Below, in pieces: positions 1 through 8,535 of a DNA stretch of 35,418 bases. Where the stretch lies: positions 1 to 35,418 of the forward strand of contig JACADZ010000060.1 in the NCBI GenBank assembly GCA_013389105.1, given 5' to 3'. The stretch is from Parvularculaceae bacterium. Its GTDB lineage: Bacteria; Pseudomonadota; Alphaproteobacteria; Caulobacterales; Parvularculaceae. The position numbers were made by a program, and so were the translations under genes. Each line of letters starts with the position of its first letter. The stretch's first letter is position 1. The notes below the pieces were generated by a model. The model made no database searches. It was not told where the DNA came from and was given only the letters and a program-made list of their open reading frames with translations.

Positions 1-8
1 GGCCGGGG

Positions 9-22
9 GGGGGTTCGCCCCC
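9..22 (-). terminator. GC hairpin after the SRAP gene (possible terminator)
   Basis: Five Gs and five Cs flank a TTCG (CGAA on the minus strand) tetraloop, about 13 nt past the stop codon of the minus-strand SRAP gene. The stem is strong but is followed by more Cs instead of a T-tract, so it is not a standard intrinsic terminator. It could also be a random product of the G-run at the window edge. Confidence 0.3.
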
Positions 23-34
23 GCATCGCAAGGT

Positions 35-712
35 TCAGATCGGCGCGACCAGCTCCGGCCCGTCGTTCCTGGTGCTGTTGACCGCCTTCGAGACCGCGAA
101 AAACCGCCAGAAGCCGGCCTTCTGCGCGATAAGCAGGCTCGATGTCATAGCGGCGTCGCGCTCGTCCGTCGCGAGCCAGAATTCATAAGCGTCGCGCCGG
201 ATGACGACCGGCTCACGGTCGTGGAGATCGCGAAGGTCGGGGCCCGCATCCGTCGTGATGATGGCGACCGTTTCGATTTCGCCGCCGTCGCGGTCGTGCG
301 CAGTCTCCCACAGGCCGGCGAAGGCGGCGATCTCGCCGTCCGCCCGAATGATGTTGTAGGGCTGCTTTGCGCCTGCGGCGCCTTTCCATTCGTAGAAGCC
401 GGTCGCCGGCACGAGGCAGCGGCGGCGCCTGAAGGCGTTGCGGAATGAGGGTCTGGTCTCGACTCCGTCGGCGCGGGCGTTGATCAGCGGACGCACGGCG
501 AGCTTGTCGAGCAGCTCCTTCTTGGCGAAGGACGGAATGAATCCCCAGCGCATCAGCCGGTAGGCCCGCCGCCGCTTCTCGTTCATACAGATGACGGAGA
601 CGGGCTGCGTCGGGCAGATGTTGTAGCGCGCCGGAAAATTGTCCCGGATGTCGAGGTCGAATTCGCGCCCAAGCCGCTCGGCCGGCGCCGCCTGATGATA
701 GCGACCGCACAT
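35..712 (-). CDS. SRAP-domain protein (YedK/HMCES family)
   Basis: This is a 225-residue SOS-response-associated peptidase family protein. In this family Cys2, exposed when the initiator Met is removed, forms a stable covalent link to abasic sites in single-stranded DNA. The start at 712 is fixed by the family N-terminus MCGRY, and upstream in-frame sequence does not resemble the family. The expected active-site residues are visible: Cys2, Asn78 (in NARADGVETRPSF), Glu108 (in GFYEWK) and His164 (in LHDREPVVI). The last motif is usually H-x-R-M-P; here Met is replaced by Glu. Length fits bacterial YedK. The gene stands alone, ends 34 nt from the window edge, and lies 47 nt downstream of the acetyltransferase on the same strand. 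Confidence 0.93.
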   Translation of the reverse strand: MCGRYHQAAPAERLGREFDLDIRDNFPARYNICPTQPVSVICMNEKRRRAYRLMRWGFIPSFAKKELLDKLAVRPLINARADGVETRPSFRNAFRRRRCLVPATGFYEWKGAAGAKQPYNIIRADGEIAAFAGLWETAHDRDGGEIETVAIITTDAGPDLRDLHDREPVVIRRDAYEFWLATDERDAAMTSSLLIAQKAGFWRFFAVSKAVNSTRNDGPELVAPI

Positions 713-759
713 GAGGCGAGTATCGGCCGCCGGCGCGCCGCAACGCAACCCCGGCGATT

Positions 760-1260
760 TCAGCGGCGGCCTCGCCTCTTGGCCAGCCTGTCGAACGGTT
801 TGCCGAAGATGGCGTGGCTGTGAATCGCCTCGTCCGTCGCGCCGAGGCCTGCATAAAAGCGCCGAGCCGGGAAGTTGCGCGGCATCGAGGCCCACCACAT
901 GTGGCTTGCGCCCCGCTGTTTCGCACGACGGGCGCAAGCGCTCATGAGGGCCGTTGCGACGCCGCTCCGCCGCCAGCCCTCGGCGACAAAGAGGTCGACG
1001 ACATAGAGGCCGCGCTCCCCGAAATCGGTCGTGAACGAGTCGTGGCTGAGCAGATAGCCGATCATGGGTCGCCCGCGCCCCGAGGCCCGGGCGACATGCG
1101 CCGTCATGAACGCTTTCGGGCCAAACAGCGCCGCACGGAAGTCGCGCTGCCTGAGGCGTCCCGTCGGCAGGCCGGAATGCGCATTGAGCGCGTCGCAGAG
1201 CGCGACTAGCTCCTTCACGTCATCCAGCGCCGCGATACGCACGGCGAAAGGCTTCGTCAT
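760..1260 (-). CDS. GNAT family N-acetyltransferase
   Basis: A 166-residue protein with a single GNAT fold. Motif A, the acetyl-CoA pyrophosphate-binding turn, is visible as VAEGWRRSGVATALM (about residues 92-106). It is preceded by the beta-4 strand RGLYVVDLF and followed by a C-terminal FYAGLGA segment typical of motif B. The substrate cannot be inferred. The ATG at 1260 shares ATGA with the stop codon of the upstream M20 peptidase, which favours this start over a longer in-frame ATG at 1314. It is therefore probably translated with the peptidase, which raises the possibility of a linked role in amino-acid or peptide metabolism (inference only). Confidence 0.85.
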   Translation of the reverse strand: MTKPFAVRIAALDDVKELVALCDALNAHSGLPTGRLRQRDFRAALFGPKAFMTAHVARASGRGRPMIGYLLSHDSFTTDFGERGLYVVDLFVAEGWRRSGVATALMSACARRAKQRGASHMWWASMPRNFPARRFYAGLGATDEAIHSHAIFGKPFDRLAKRRGRR

Positions 1261-2675
1261 GGAGCGGACGAAACCCCCTTGCGGCCCGCGAGCTCCTTGA
1301 TGATGATCGACCAATGCTCGAGGCCGCCGAAAAACGCGTCGACCGGCAACCGCTCGTTGAGGCCGTGGGCGAAGCCGTCTTCCTCCTTCATGACGATGGC
1401 CGAGGCGCCGTAGGTCGGCACGCCGGCGATGCGGAAGTGCATGCCGTCGGTGCCGCCTGATTCCATATAGGTGATGACCGGCGTCCCCGGATATCGCGCG
1501 TGCACCGCCTTGGCGACGGCGCCGAGCACGTCCTCCCGCGGCGGGCTTATCGGACTAACCGTCGGCTCGTCGATGACCTTGACGGCTATCCTCTCGTCGC
1601 CGACCGCGTTGGCGAGCGCGCTCCTGACTTCGTCCACCGTCATGCCGGGGAAAATGCGGCAATTGACGTTGGCGGTCGCCGTCTGAGGCAGCGCGTTGGG
1701 CGCATGCCCTGCCTTGAGCTGCGTCGCGACGCAGGTCGTGCGGGTCATGCCGACATAGGCGGGATCGGCGGCGATTCTCTCCGCCGATTTGATATCCTTA
1801 GGATTCTTCGAAAAGGCGATCATGGCCTTGCCGAGATCGCCGCCAAGGCTCGCGCCGGTCGCTGCAAAGGCCTGGCGCGTAATCTCGTTCGACATCACCG
1901 GGAATCTCAGGGAACGGACCTTCTCGATCGCGGCGGCGAGGTCGTATATGGCGTTGTCGGGCCGCGGCCTTGACGAGTGCCCGCCGGGATTGGTCGCCGT
2001 CAGTTCGAAGTCCGCATAAGTCTTTTCCGCCGCCTGAACCGCGTAGACGAAAGGCGCGCCGTCCGGCCCCAGCGAACCGCCGCCGGCGTCGGTGTTGAGC
2101 GCGAACTCGGCCGCCGCCAGCGCCGGATCGGCGGCAAGGGCCCGGGTCGTGACCATCGACGACTCTTCATCGCCCGTGAAGACGATGATCAGATCGCGAT
2201 CGGGAACGAACCCCTCCTTCTTCAGGCGGATGAAAGTCTGCGTGAGATTGGCGACGCCGTACTTGTTGTCGGTGACGCCCCTGCCGAAGAAATAGCCGTC
2301 CTTTTCCGTAAGCTCGAACGGATTGAGCTCCCAGTCCTCGGGGAGCGCGTCGACCACGTCCATGTGCGCGAGGAACAAGATCGGCTTCTTCCCGGACGAG
2401 CCGTCGCCGCGGTAACGCGCGACCAGCGCGGCGGTTTCGCCAGTTCTGCGGATTTCGACGTCCTTTTTCGCAAAGCCCGCCTTCTTCAATTCGCCTGCAA
2501 GATAGGCCGCCATGGCGGGAACCTGACCGCGCCCTTCGGCGGTGCGCATGGAAATGATGGTTCTGAAGATTTCCAACGCCCTGGCGTCGTCAGCGGAGAT
2601 CGGACGATCGGCGGCGAACGCTGGAAGACTCGCAAGCGCGAGGACGGCGGACGCCGTCGAAAGTCGTGCACGCAT
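1257..2675 (-). CDS. Exported M20 family metallopeptidase
   Basis: A 472-residue di-zinc peptidase of the M20/M25/M40 family (carboxypeptidase G2-like). The start at 2675 gives a clear Sec signal peptide with likely cleavage after LASLPAFA, so the enzyme should be periplasmic. A longer in-frame ATG at 2729 would put 18 non-signal residues in front. Metal and catalytic residues are all visible: His104 and Asp106 (AHMDVV), bridging Asp136 (GRGVTDNK), catalytic Glu170 with Glu171 (GDEES), Asp196 (NTDAGGG) and His437 near the C-terminus. The dimerisation domain contains GGHSSRP at about 231-237. Family members cleave small peptides or acylated amino acids; the substrate here is unknown. The gene overlaps the GNAT gene by 4 nt and begins 50 nt after the stop of the first antiporter gene. 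Confidence 0.92.
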   Translation of the reverse strand: MRARLSTASAVLALASLPAFAADRPISADDARALEIFRTIISMRTAEGRGQVPAMAAYLAGELKKAGFAKKDVEIRRTGETAALVARYRGDGSSGKKPILFLAHMDVVDALPEDWELNPFELTEKDGYFFGRGVTDNKYGVANLTQTFIRLKKEGFVPDRDLIIVFTGDEESSMVTTRALAADPALAAAEFALNTDAGGGSLGPDGAPFVYAVQAAEKTYADFELTATNPGGHSSRPRPDNAIYDLAAAIEKVRSLRFPVMSNEITRQAFAATGASLGGDLGKAMIAFSKNPKDIKSAERIAADPAYVGMTRTTCVATQLKAGHAPNALPQTATANVNCRIFPGMTVDEVRSALANAVGDERIAVKVIDEPTVSPISPPREDVLGAVAKAVHARYPGTPVITYMESGGTDGMHFRIAGVPTYGASAIVMKEEDGFAHGLNERLPVDAFFGGLEHWSIIIKELAGRKGVSSAP

Positions 2676-2725
2676 GGATTGCCTCTTTGCGGAGACGAAG
2701 ACCTTAGCGGCGCGCCAGCACGGCC

Positions 2726-4018
2726 TCAATGGGTCGTCGCCTCCGCAGGCGCGGCCGATTTATGGGGCTCGGCCGGGTGCCAACCGAGGACGTTCAGCAT
2801 GACAAAGAAGCCGACGACATAGCCGAGCGCGATCCACCAGCCGTGCCGGACCCATCTGAACACCGACTTCGCTTCCGGGTAGAGGTTGGAGATGGCGACG
2901 CCCGCGGTCGAGCCGAACCACACCATCGACCCGCCAAAGCCGACGCAGAAGGCCAGGGCGCCCCAGTCATAGCCGCCCTGTTTCAGCGCCAGCGCCGTCA
3001 GGGGGATGTTGTCGAAGACCGAGGACACGAAGCCGAGGCCGAGCGCGCTCTGCCAGCTCGGCGGCGGCAGCTTCTCGACCGGCATCAGGGAGGCGCACAG
3101 CACCAGAGACATCAGGAACAACGTGCCCTTAAGGCTTGTCGCGGCGACGCCGAGATTCGGTCTGCGCACGACCGCGGCGACGAGAATGGCCGCCCACACG
3201 GCCAGTCCGATGACAGGATAAATGCCAAGGAGATGAGGCGCGAATATATTGGCGCCAGCGTTCGCGCTGATGGCGGCCGCCAGGATGAAGGCGACGACGC
3301 CGACGCGGGTCCAGTCGACCTTGAGGTCGTCGGCGCAGTGGGCGCAGATCGGGGAGTAGCGCTGCTGGACCAGCGAGAGCGGCACGGCGAACACGACGAA
3401 CGCCGTCGCCGCCGCGACATAGGCGGGAAGGACCTCGAGCGGCGACACCCCGTCGATCCACATCATCGTCGTCGTGGTGTCGCCGACAACCGATCCGGCT
3501 CCGCCAGCGTTTGACGAGGCGACGATGGCCGCAAGATAGCCGATATGCACCTTCTCGAAGACGTGCTTGGCGACGACGCCGCCGATCAGGGCTGCGGCGA
3601 TATTGTCAAGGAAGCCCGACAGTATGAAAATCATGCCCAGCAGCGTAAGTCCGCCAAGCCAGTTATCTGGCAGGATGCGTGGAATGGCGTCCGGCGCCTT
3701 GCTGTCCTCGAAATGTCGCGCCAGCACCGCGAAGCCGAGGAGCAGGAGGATGAGGTTCGAGATGATGATCCGCTCGTGCCACAGGTGATCCAGCAGCCCG
3801 CTCAGGCCCGGCCCAGACGGAAACCCTGTGAAGAAGTATTTGTAGGCGATGATGGTCAGGAGCCCGGCGGCCGCCACCGAGAACGTGCGGTGGTGGAAAA
3901 CGGCCACACCGGCGAGGGTGGCCCCGAAAAGCAGGAATTCAATGGGTATACCAACGATTTCCGGCCCGCCGACCACGGGCGACCCCGAGCCGGCCTCCGC
4001 CGCCATTGCCTGCGCCAT
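2726..4018 (-). CDS. NhaD/citrate-transporter-like antiporter, copy A
   Basis: A 430-residue polytopic inner-membrane protein of the ArsB/NhaD (ion transporter) superfamily, most likely a Na+/H+ antiporter of NhaD type. Hydrophobic segments run throughout. The conserved half-motifs are visible: FLDNIAAALIGG (about 136-147), SNAGGAGSVVGDTTTTMMW (169-187) and the repeat-related SVFDNIPLTALAL in the second half. It is the near twin of the upstream gene on the same strand. Two differences stand out. It starts at MAQAMAAEAG, where copy B has a full signal peptide, and an in-frame TAG upstream prevents extension. It also has a Cys225-x-x-Cys228 pair in a loop where copy B has KHRE. Specific ion cannot be decided from sequence. 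Confidence 0.85.
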   Translation of the reverse strand: MAQAMAAEAGSGSPVVGGPEIVGIPIEFLLFGATLAGVAVFHHRTFSVAAAGLLTIIAYKYFFTGFPSGPGLSGLLDHLWHERIIISNLILLLLGFAVLARHFEDSKAPDAIPRILPDNWLGGLTLLGMIFILSGFLDNIAAALIGGVVAKHVFEKVHIGYLAAIVASSNAGGAGSVVGDTTTTMMWIDGVSPLEVLPAYVAAATAFVVFAVPLSLVQQRYSPICAHCADDLKVDWTRVGVVAFILAAAISANAGANIFAPHLLGIYPVIGLAVWAAILVAAVVRRPNLGVAATSLKGTLFLMSLVLCASLMPVEKLPPPSWQSALGLGFVSSVFDNIPLTALALKQGGYDWGALAFCVGFGGSMVWFGSTAGVAISNLYPEAKSVFRWVRHGWWIALGYVVGFFVMLNVLGWHPAEPHKSAAPAEATTH

Positions 4019-4100
4019 CGCCCCGCCGCCCCATTCTGACTTCGCGCGGGGTTCCTAGAAGGCGCAGGGGCGTCAGGCAACCCCCGATAGGCCTGCCCGA

Positions 4101-5480
4101 TCACGCGGACCCGTCAGCGCCTATCAGGGCCGACATCGAATGCTCCGTAGGCGCACGATCATGATCCTCGTGGGGCGCATGCGGGTGCCAGCCCAGCGTG
4201 TGGAGGAGCGCGAAGAAGCCGACGACATAGGCGATGGCCACCCAGAATCCGTGCCGCAGCCAACGGAACACCGACTTGGCTTCCGGATACATATTGGAGA
4301 GAGCGACGCCGGCCGACGATCCGAACCAGATCATCGACCCGCCGAAGCCGACCGCGTAGGCGAGCATGCCCCAGTCATAGCCGCCCTGCTTTAGAGCGAG
4401 CGCGGTCAGCGGAATGTTGTCGAACACTGCGGAAATGAACCCTAGCCCGAGCGCGGTCTCCCAGCTGGCCGGCGGCAGCTTCTCGACCGGCATGAGCGAG
4501 GCGCAAGTGACGAGCGCGAGCAGGAACAGCGTTCCCTTGACGCTGTCGAGCGCAACCTTGAGATTGGGCAGCCTCACGACCGCGGCGACCAGGATCGCCG
4601 TCCAAACGCCGATGCCGATGACCGGATACATGTCTAGCAGATGCGGGGCGAAAAGGTTGGCGCCGGCATTGGCGGCGATCGCGCATAAGAGAATGAATGC
4701 GACCACGCCGACGCGCGTCCAGTCGACGGTGAAATCGCCTTCTCTGTGTTTCTGGATTGGCGAGTATAGCTGCTGAATGATCGAGAGCGGGATGGCGAAG
4801 ACAAAGAATGCAGTCCCGGCGGCGATGTAGGCGTGCAAAACGTCGAGCGGCGACACGCCGTCGATCCACATCATCGTGGTGGTCGTATCGCCGACGACCG
4901 ATCCAGCGCCCCCGGCGTTCGACGCAGCGACGATGCCGGCGAGATAGCCGATATAAACTTTCTTGAAAACGTGCTTGGCGACGACGCCGCCGATCAGGGC
5001 CGCGGCGATATTGTCGAGAAAGCTCGAAAGCACAAATACCATGCCAAGCAGGGTCAGGCCCCCGAGCCAGTTGTCGGGCAGGATGCGCGGCATGGCCTCG
5101 GGCGCCCGGCTGTCTTCGAAATGGCGAGAGAGAACAGCAAAGCCGAGCAGCAGGAGGAACAGATTCGAGAGCACGATCCGCTCGTGCCACATGTGCGCCT
5201 GTAAGCCTGCAAGTCCTGTCCCGAACTTGAACCCGGTCACGAAGAACTTGTAGGCGATGATGACGGCGAGGCCGGTGAACGCGACCGTGAAGGTGCGGTG
5301 GTGGAACAGCGCCACGCCGAGCAGCGTCAGGCCGAACAGAAAAAACTCGGTCGGGATGCCGAACGGTTGAAACCCGGGAGAGGCCCCCCCGCTCGCTTCC
5401 GCCGCCATCCCCGCGCCGCCCAAAAAAAACACGGCGCTGATCGCCGCGACCGCGGAGCAAATCCGCAGCGTGCTCGTCAT
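4101..5480 (-). CDS. NhaD/citrate-transporter-like antiporter, copy B
   Basis: A 459-residue member of the same ArsB/NhaD family as its downstream neighbour, with most blocks nearly identical (LDNIAAALIGGVVAKHVF, GDTTTTMMWIDGVSPL, AVFDNIPLTALALKQGGYDW). The start at 5480 is chosen because it begins a normal signal peptide (MTSTLRICSAVAAISAVFF, then an AEA-type cleavage region). An earlier in-frame ATG at 5612 adds an Arg-rich stretch with no family resemblance. The two copies lie head to tail with an 82-nt gap, indicating tandem duplication and probable cotranscription. The C-terminus carries His- and acid-rich HAPHEDHDRAPTEHS, which is absent in copy A and could bind metal or sense pH (inference). 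Confidence 0.86.
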   Translation of the reverse strand: MTSTLRICSAVAAISAVFFLGGAGMAAEASGGASPGFQPFGIPTEFFLFGLTLLGVALFHHRTFTVAFTGLAVIIAYKFFVTGFKFGTGLAGLQAHMWHERIVLSNLFLLLLGFAVLSRHFEDSRAPEAMPRILPDNWLGGLTLLGMVFVLSSFLDNIAAALIGGVVAKHVFKKVYIGYLAGIVAASNAGGAGSVVGDTTTTMMWIDGVSPLDVLHAYIAAGTAFFVFAIPLSIIQQLYSPIQKHREGDFTVDWTRVGVVAFILLCAIAANAGANLFAPHLLDMYPVIGIGVWTAILVAAVVRLPNLKVALDSVKGTLFLLALVTCASLMPVEKLPPASWETALGLGFISAVFDNIPLTALALKQGGYDWGMLAYAVGFGGSMIWFGSSAGVALSNMYPEAKSVFRWLRHGFWVAIAYVVGFFALLHTLGWHPHAPHEDHDRAPTEHSMSALIGADGSA

Positions 5481-5632
5481 ACAAAAAGCCCCTGTGTGCA
5501 TCCCCTCGGATCGCGCCTGAAACCTACTCCCGCGCGTCAAAGGCCGCAATCTCGCTCCGGGCGTGATTCGTGCGTTGCGACGAATTCCGGCCCGGAGTAT
5601 CCCCGCCGCCAAGAAACATTGAGGATCCCCGG
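5481..5632. promoter_or_regulatory. Divergent intergenic region, antiporter copy B / purS
   Basis: This 152-bp gap separates the minus-strand antiporters from plus-strand purS and must carry promoters for both directions. A good ribosome-binding site (GAGGA, 7 nt before the ATG) precedes purS. I cannot identify -35/-10 boxes, a purine riboswitch or a PurR-like operator with confidence. Confidence 0.4.
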
Positions 5633-5875
5633 ATGAAGGCCAAGGTTCACATCACCCTTAAACCGGGCGTGCTCGACCCGCAGGGCAAGGCGATCGAGGG
5701 CGCGCTGAGGGGCTTGGGCTTTACGAATGCTTCGCAGGTGCGCCAGGGCAAGGTCATTGAGCTGACAGTGGACGAGACCAACGCCGCGGCCGCCCGGACC
5801 CGGGTTGAAGACATGTGCAAGAGGCTCCTCGCCAATCCGGTGATGGAGAATTACGACATCGAAATCCTCGACTAG
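5633..5875 (+). CDS. purS: Phosphoribosylformylglycinamidine synthase subunit PurS
   Basis: An 80-residue protein of the small PurS family, which in bacteria with a three-part FGAM synthase bridges PurL and PurQ and aids ammonia channelling in the fourth step of de novo purine synthesis. Family hallmarks are the N-terminal [20 protein letters not shown] and the C-terminal [17 protein letters not shown]. The ATG at 5633 has a GAGGA ribosome-binding site and gives normal family length; the in-frame upstream extension to 5570 does not look coding. purQ follows after 11 nt, so the two are cotranscribed. In many alphaproteobacteria purC lies upstream and purL downstream; neither is adjacent here. 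Confidence 0.96.
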   Translation: MKAKVHITLKPGVLDPQGKAIEGALRGLGFTNASQVRQGKVIELTVDETNAAAARTRVEDMCKRLLANPVMENYDIEILD

Positions 5876-5886
5876 GCGCGGGCCCC

Positions 5887-6558
5887 ATGAAAACGGCGGT
5901 CATTGTTTTTCCGGCATCCAATTGCGATCGCGACGCCGCGGTGGCGCTCGAGCAAGCGACCGGCAAGAAGCCGGTCATGGTCTGGCACCAAGAGACTGAT
6001 CTCCCCGATACGGACCTGATCGTGCTGCCCGGCGGCTTTTCATACGGCGACTACCTGCGCTCCGGCGCCATGGCGGCCCACTCGCCGGTCATGCGCGCCG
6101 TGGTCGAGAGGGCGAAAGCCGGGGCCCCGGTGATCGGCATTTGCAACGGCTTTCAAATCCTGACCGAGGCCGGGCTTCTGCCGGGCGCCCTCCTGCGCAA
6201 CGCCGGGCTCGATTTCGTCTGCCGCATGACGACGCTCACCGTCGAAAACAGCCAATCGATGTTCACTTCCGGCTTCACGAAGGGGCAGTATGTGAGCTTC
6301 CCGGTCGCCCATCACGACGGAAACTACTTTGCCGACGACGAAACGCTGAACCGCCTCGAAGGCGAAGGCCGCGTCGCCTTCCGCTATGTCGACAACCCGA
6401 ACGGCTCCGCCCGGAACATTGCCGGCATCCTCAACGACGCCGGCAATGTCCTCGGTCTGATGCCCCACCCGGAGCGGGTCATTTCGCCTCTTCTCGGCGG
6501 GGTCGACGGCACGCTGTTTTTCATGGGAATCGTCGAGGCCGCGGGCCGGAAACCATAG
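5887..6558 (+). CDS. purQ: Phosphoribosylformylglycinamidine synthase subunit PurQ
   Basis: A 223-residue class I glutamine amidotransferase that supplies ammonia to PurL for FGAM formation. The N-terminus [14 protein letters not shown] is diagnostic. The nucleophile elbow is GICNGFQIL (Cys at about residue 86), and the catalytic His-Glu pair lies in GLMPHPERV near the C-terminus. [15 protein letters not shown] is the usual oxyanion/strand region. The start at 5887 leaves an 11-nt gap from purS. The following gene is a PH-like membrane protein, so the partner purL must be elsewhere in the genome. Confidence 0.97.
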   Translation: MKTAVIVFPASNCDRDAAVALEQATGKKPVMVWHQETDLPDTDLIVLPGGFSYGDYLRSGAMAAHSPVMRAVVERAKAGAPVIGICNGFQILTEAGLLPGALLRNAGLDFVCRMTTLTVENSQSMFTSGFTKGQYVSFPVAHHDGNYFADDETLNRLEGEGRVAFRYVDNPNGSARNIAGILNDAGNVLGLMPHPERVISPLLGGVDGTLFFMGIVEAAGRKP

Positions 6559-6559
6559 C

Positions 6560-6622
6560 GACGCCGGCCGGTTGCAGGTTCGCCTTCCCTTCGGCCCCCA
6601 TCGCATGCGATAAACCGGCGTC
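6560..6622. repeat. Inverted repeat after purQ
   Basis: Eight-base arms GACGCCGG (6560-6567) and CCGGCGTC (6615-6622) are perfect complements. Between them lies a perfect 10-base palindrome, TCGCATGCGA (6601-6610). No T-tract follows, so a Rho-independent terminator is not supported. It could be an operator or mRNA structure in the purQ/membrane-protein spacer, or chance in GC-rich DNA. Confidence 0.3.
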
Positions 6623-6640
6623 TGTAGCGGGGGCGCCGCG

Positions 6641-7204
6641 ATGGGCATAATTTGTGTGGCGGATGATCTGCCGCCTGAACTGGCGAACGAACTGGACCGC
6701 GAGACGGCCGGCGAAACGCTGAAATGGGCTGGCCGGTCGGTCGGGGGCCCGGAACGGTCCGAAGGCTTCGCCGTGATCGCGGCCGGAGCGCTCATCGTCG
6801 CACTCAACGCGCCGGGCGTCGCCGCCGCATTGGGGACGCTTCTCAATCTGGCCGAGCGCGGACAATTGCCCGCCGGCGGCTATGGAAGCGTCGGCGCATC
6901 GCTGATCGCGTTCTTCGCGGGGATCGCCTTGATCCTATTGGGGTTGCGCTTCCTCGCCGTGGCGAGGCGCACCATCTGGGCGATCACCGATGCGCGCCTC
7001 CTGCGCATGATCGCCGGACGCGACGCCTGTTGCGACTGGCGAAAGGACGACATCCTCGAGATCCGCCGGCTCAACTGGGATGACGCGTCGCGGCGCGCGC
7101 TTGCTGTAACTGCGCGGGAGGGCCGCGGCGATTTTCGCCTCATCATGACCGGCAGGGCCGATCTCGAGAGCGCCGATCGCGCCCTCGTCGAAATGACCGC
7201 CTGA
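6641..7204 (+). CDS. Two-TM membrane protein with bacterial PH-like domain
   Basis: A 187-residue protein I can describe only by architecture. Residues 1-40 are soluble. Two hydrophobic segments lie at about 43-70 and 84-108. The cytoplasmic C-terminal half begins TIWAITDARLLRM, which resembles the YxITxxRLL start of bacterial PH-like (bPH2, YdbT-type) domains, and continues with I-L-E-I-R strand patterns. Function is unknown. The ATG at 6641 is preceded by a run of Gs that can act as a weak ribosome-binding site. It follows purQ by 82 nt and precedes the beta-helix lipoprotein by 111 nt, so it may or may not share their transcript. Confidence 0.72.
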   Translation: MGIICVADDLPPELANELDRETAGETLKWAGRSVGGPERSEGFAVIAAGALIVALNAPGVAAALGTLLNLAERGQLPAGGYGSVGASLIAFFAGIALILLGLRFLAVARRTIWAITDARLLRMIAGRDACCDWRKDDILEIRRLNWDDASRRALAVTAREGRGDFRLIMTGRADLESADRALVEMTA

Positions 7205-7315
7205 ATGCTGCGATTTGTAGACGGATCAATCGGCCGCATGAGCGCGCCCCTCGCACCCCCAGCAGAGCGCGAGGCGCCGATCACGGCCTCGCTCGAACCC
7301 AGATGGAGAATGCAG

Positions 7316-8533
7316 ATGAACAAGTCGCCGATCGCCGCCCTCGCCGTGCTCGCCCTGGCCGGCTGCGGCAAGAAGGCCGAGGCGCCCAAGGCCGAAAAGC
7401 CGTTCGAGGAGTCGCTGATCGAGCAGATGCTCGACGCCAAGCCCGGCGATATCATCGAGATCCCCGAAGGCGTGTTCCAATTCGACCGGTCGCTCAGCCT
7501 GACGGCTGACGGCGTCACGATCCGCGGCAAAGGGATGGACAAGTCCATCCTGTCCTTCAAGGGCCAGAAGCAGGGCGCCGAAGGCCTTCTCGTCACCGCG
7601 GACGACTTCACGATCGAAGACGTCGCGATCGAGGACACGAGGGGCGACGCGCTGAAGGTCAACGAAGGAAAGAACATCGTCATCCGCCGCGTACGGACCG
7701 AGTGGACCGGCGGTCCCAAAACCGAAAACGGAGCCTACGGCATTTATCCCGTGCAGACGACCAACGTGCTCATCGAAGGAAGCGTCGCGATCGGCGCCTC
7801 GGACGCCGGCATCTATGTCGGCCAGTCGAAAAACGTCGTGGTTCGGAACAATACGGCCGAACGTAACGTCGCCGGCATCGAGATCGAGAACACGTTCGAC
7901 GCCGACGTCTATGACAACGTCGCGACCAACAATACCGGCGGCATTCTCGTGTTCAACATGCCCAATCTCGCCCAGCCGGGCGCCCGAACGCGGCTCTTCA
8001 GGAACCGGGTCTCGTCCAACAATCTTCCGAACTTCGCCGTCGAGGGCACGACGGTGCGAAACGTGCCGGCCGGCTCCGGCGTGATCGTTCAGTCCAAGGA
8101 TCAGGTTGAAATTTTCGACAACGACATCGTCGACAACAACACCGGAAGCATCCTGATTTCCTCCATCTTTTCGTCAGGCCTGTCGATGGAAGGCATGGCG
8201 CCGGACTTCGACGGCTATCCGGAAGCAATCTTCGTCTACGGCAACCGCATGTCAGGGGGCGGAACCAATCCCGGTAACGAGCAGCTCGCCGCGCTGAAGG
8301 CCGCCCTCTTCAGCGACGGCGGCGCCCTCCCCGATGTCTTGTGGGACGGCGTCGTCGATCCGGCCAAGCAGATCGACGGCGCGACGCCGGCGCATCTGCG
8401 GGTTTGCGTGCAGAACGAGGGCGCTGAAGTCCTCAGCATCAACCCGCAGGGCCCGGGCCTCATAACCGCCGACGTCAACTGCGCGCTCGAGAAGCTCCCC
8501 GCGGTGACATTGGCGCCGCCGCTCGGCGGCTGA
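7316..8533 (+). CDS. Parallel beta-helix repeat lipoprotein (TIGR03805-like)
   Basis: A 405-residue exported protein. The start at 7316 is fixed by a lipoprotein signal (MNKSPIAALAVLALAGC, acylated Cys17) and a GAGAA ribosome-binding site; the longer frame from 7205 lacks a signal. From about residue 30 on it carries right-handed parallel beta-helix repeats of the NosD/pectate-lyase type, seen as recurring motifs such as GVTIRGKGMDKSIL, NIVIRRVRTEW, NVLIEGSVAIG, NVVVRNNTAERN and ADVYDNVATNNTGGI. This matches TIGR03805, which I recall as occurring in a conserved pair with the diheme cytochrome family TIGR03806. That partner follows 2 nt later. Likely anchored to a membrane face in the periplasm or outside. 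Substrate and activity are unknown; no polysaccharide-lyase catalytic set was recognised. Confidence 0.85.
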   Translation: MNKSPIAALAVLALAGCGKKAEAPKAEKPFEESLIEQMLDAKPGDIIEIPEGVFQFDRSLSLTADGVTIRGKGMDKSILSFKGQKQGAEGLLVTADDFTIEDVAIEDTRGDALKVNEGKNIVIRRVRTEWTGGPKTENGAYGIYPVQTTNVLIEGSVAIGASDAGIYVGQSKNVVVRNNTAERNVAGIEIENTFDADVYDNVATNNTGGILVFNMPNLAQPGARTRLFRNRVSSNNLPNFAVEGTTVRNVPAGSGVIVQSKDQVEIFDNDIVDNNTGSILISSIFSSGLSMEGMAPDFDGYPEAIFVYGNRMSGGGTNPGNEQLAALKAALFSDGGALPDVLWDGVVDPAKQIDGATPAHLRVCVQNEGAEVLSINPQGPGLITADVNCALEKLPAVTLAPPLGG

Positions 8534-8535
8534 GC

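Noticed and set aside
7316..8533. Pectate lyase or NosD assignment for the beta-helix protein
   Set aside because: Only the repeat fold is shared; no lyase catalytic set or nitrous-oxide reductase genes are nearby.
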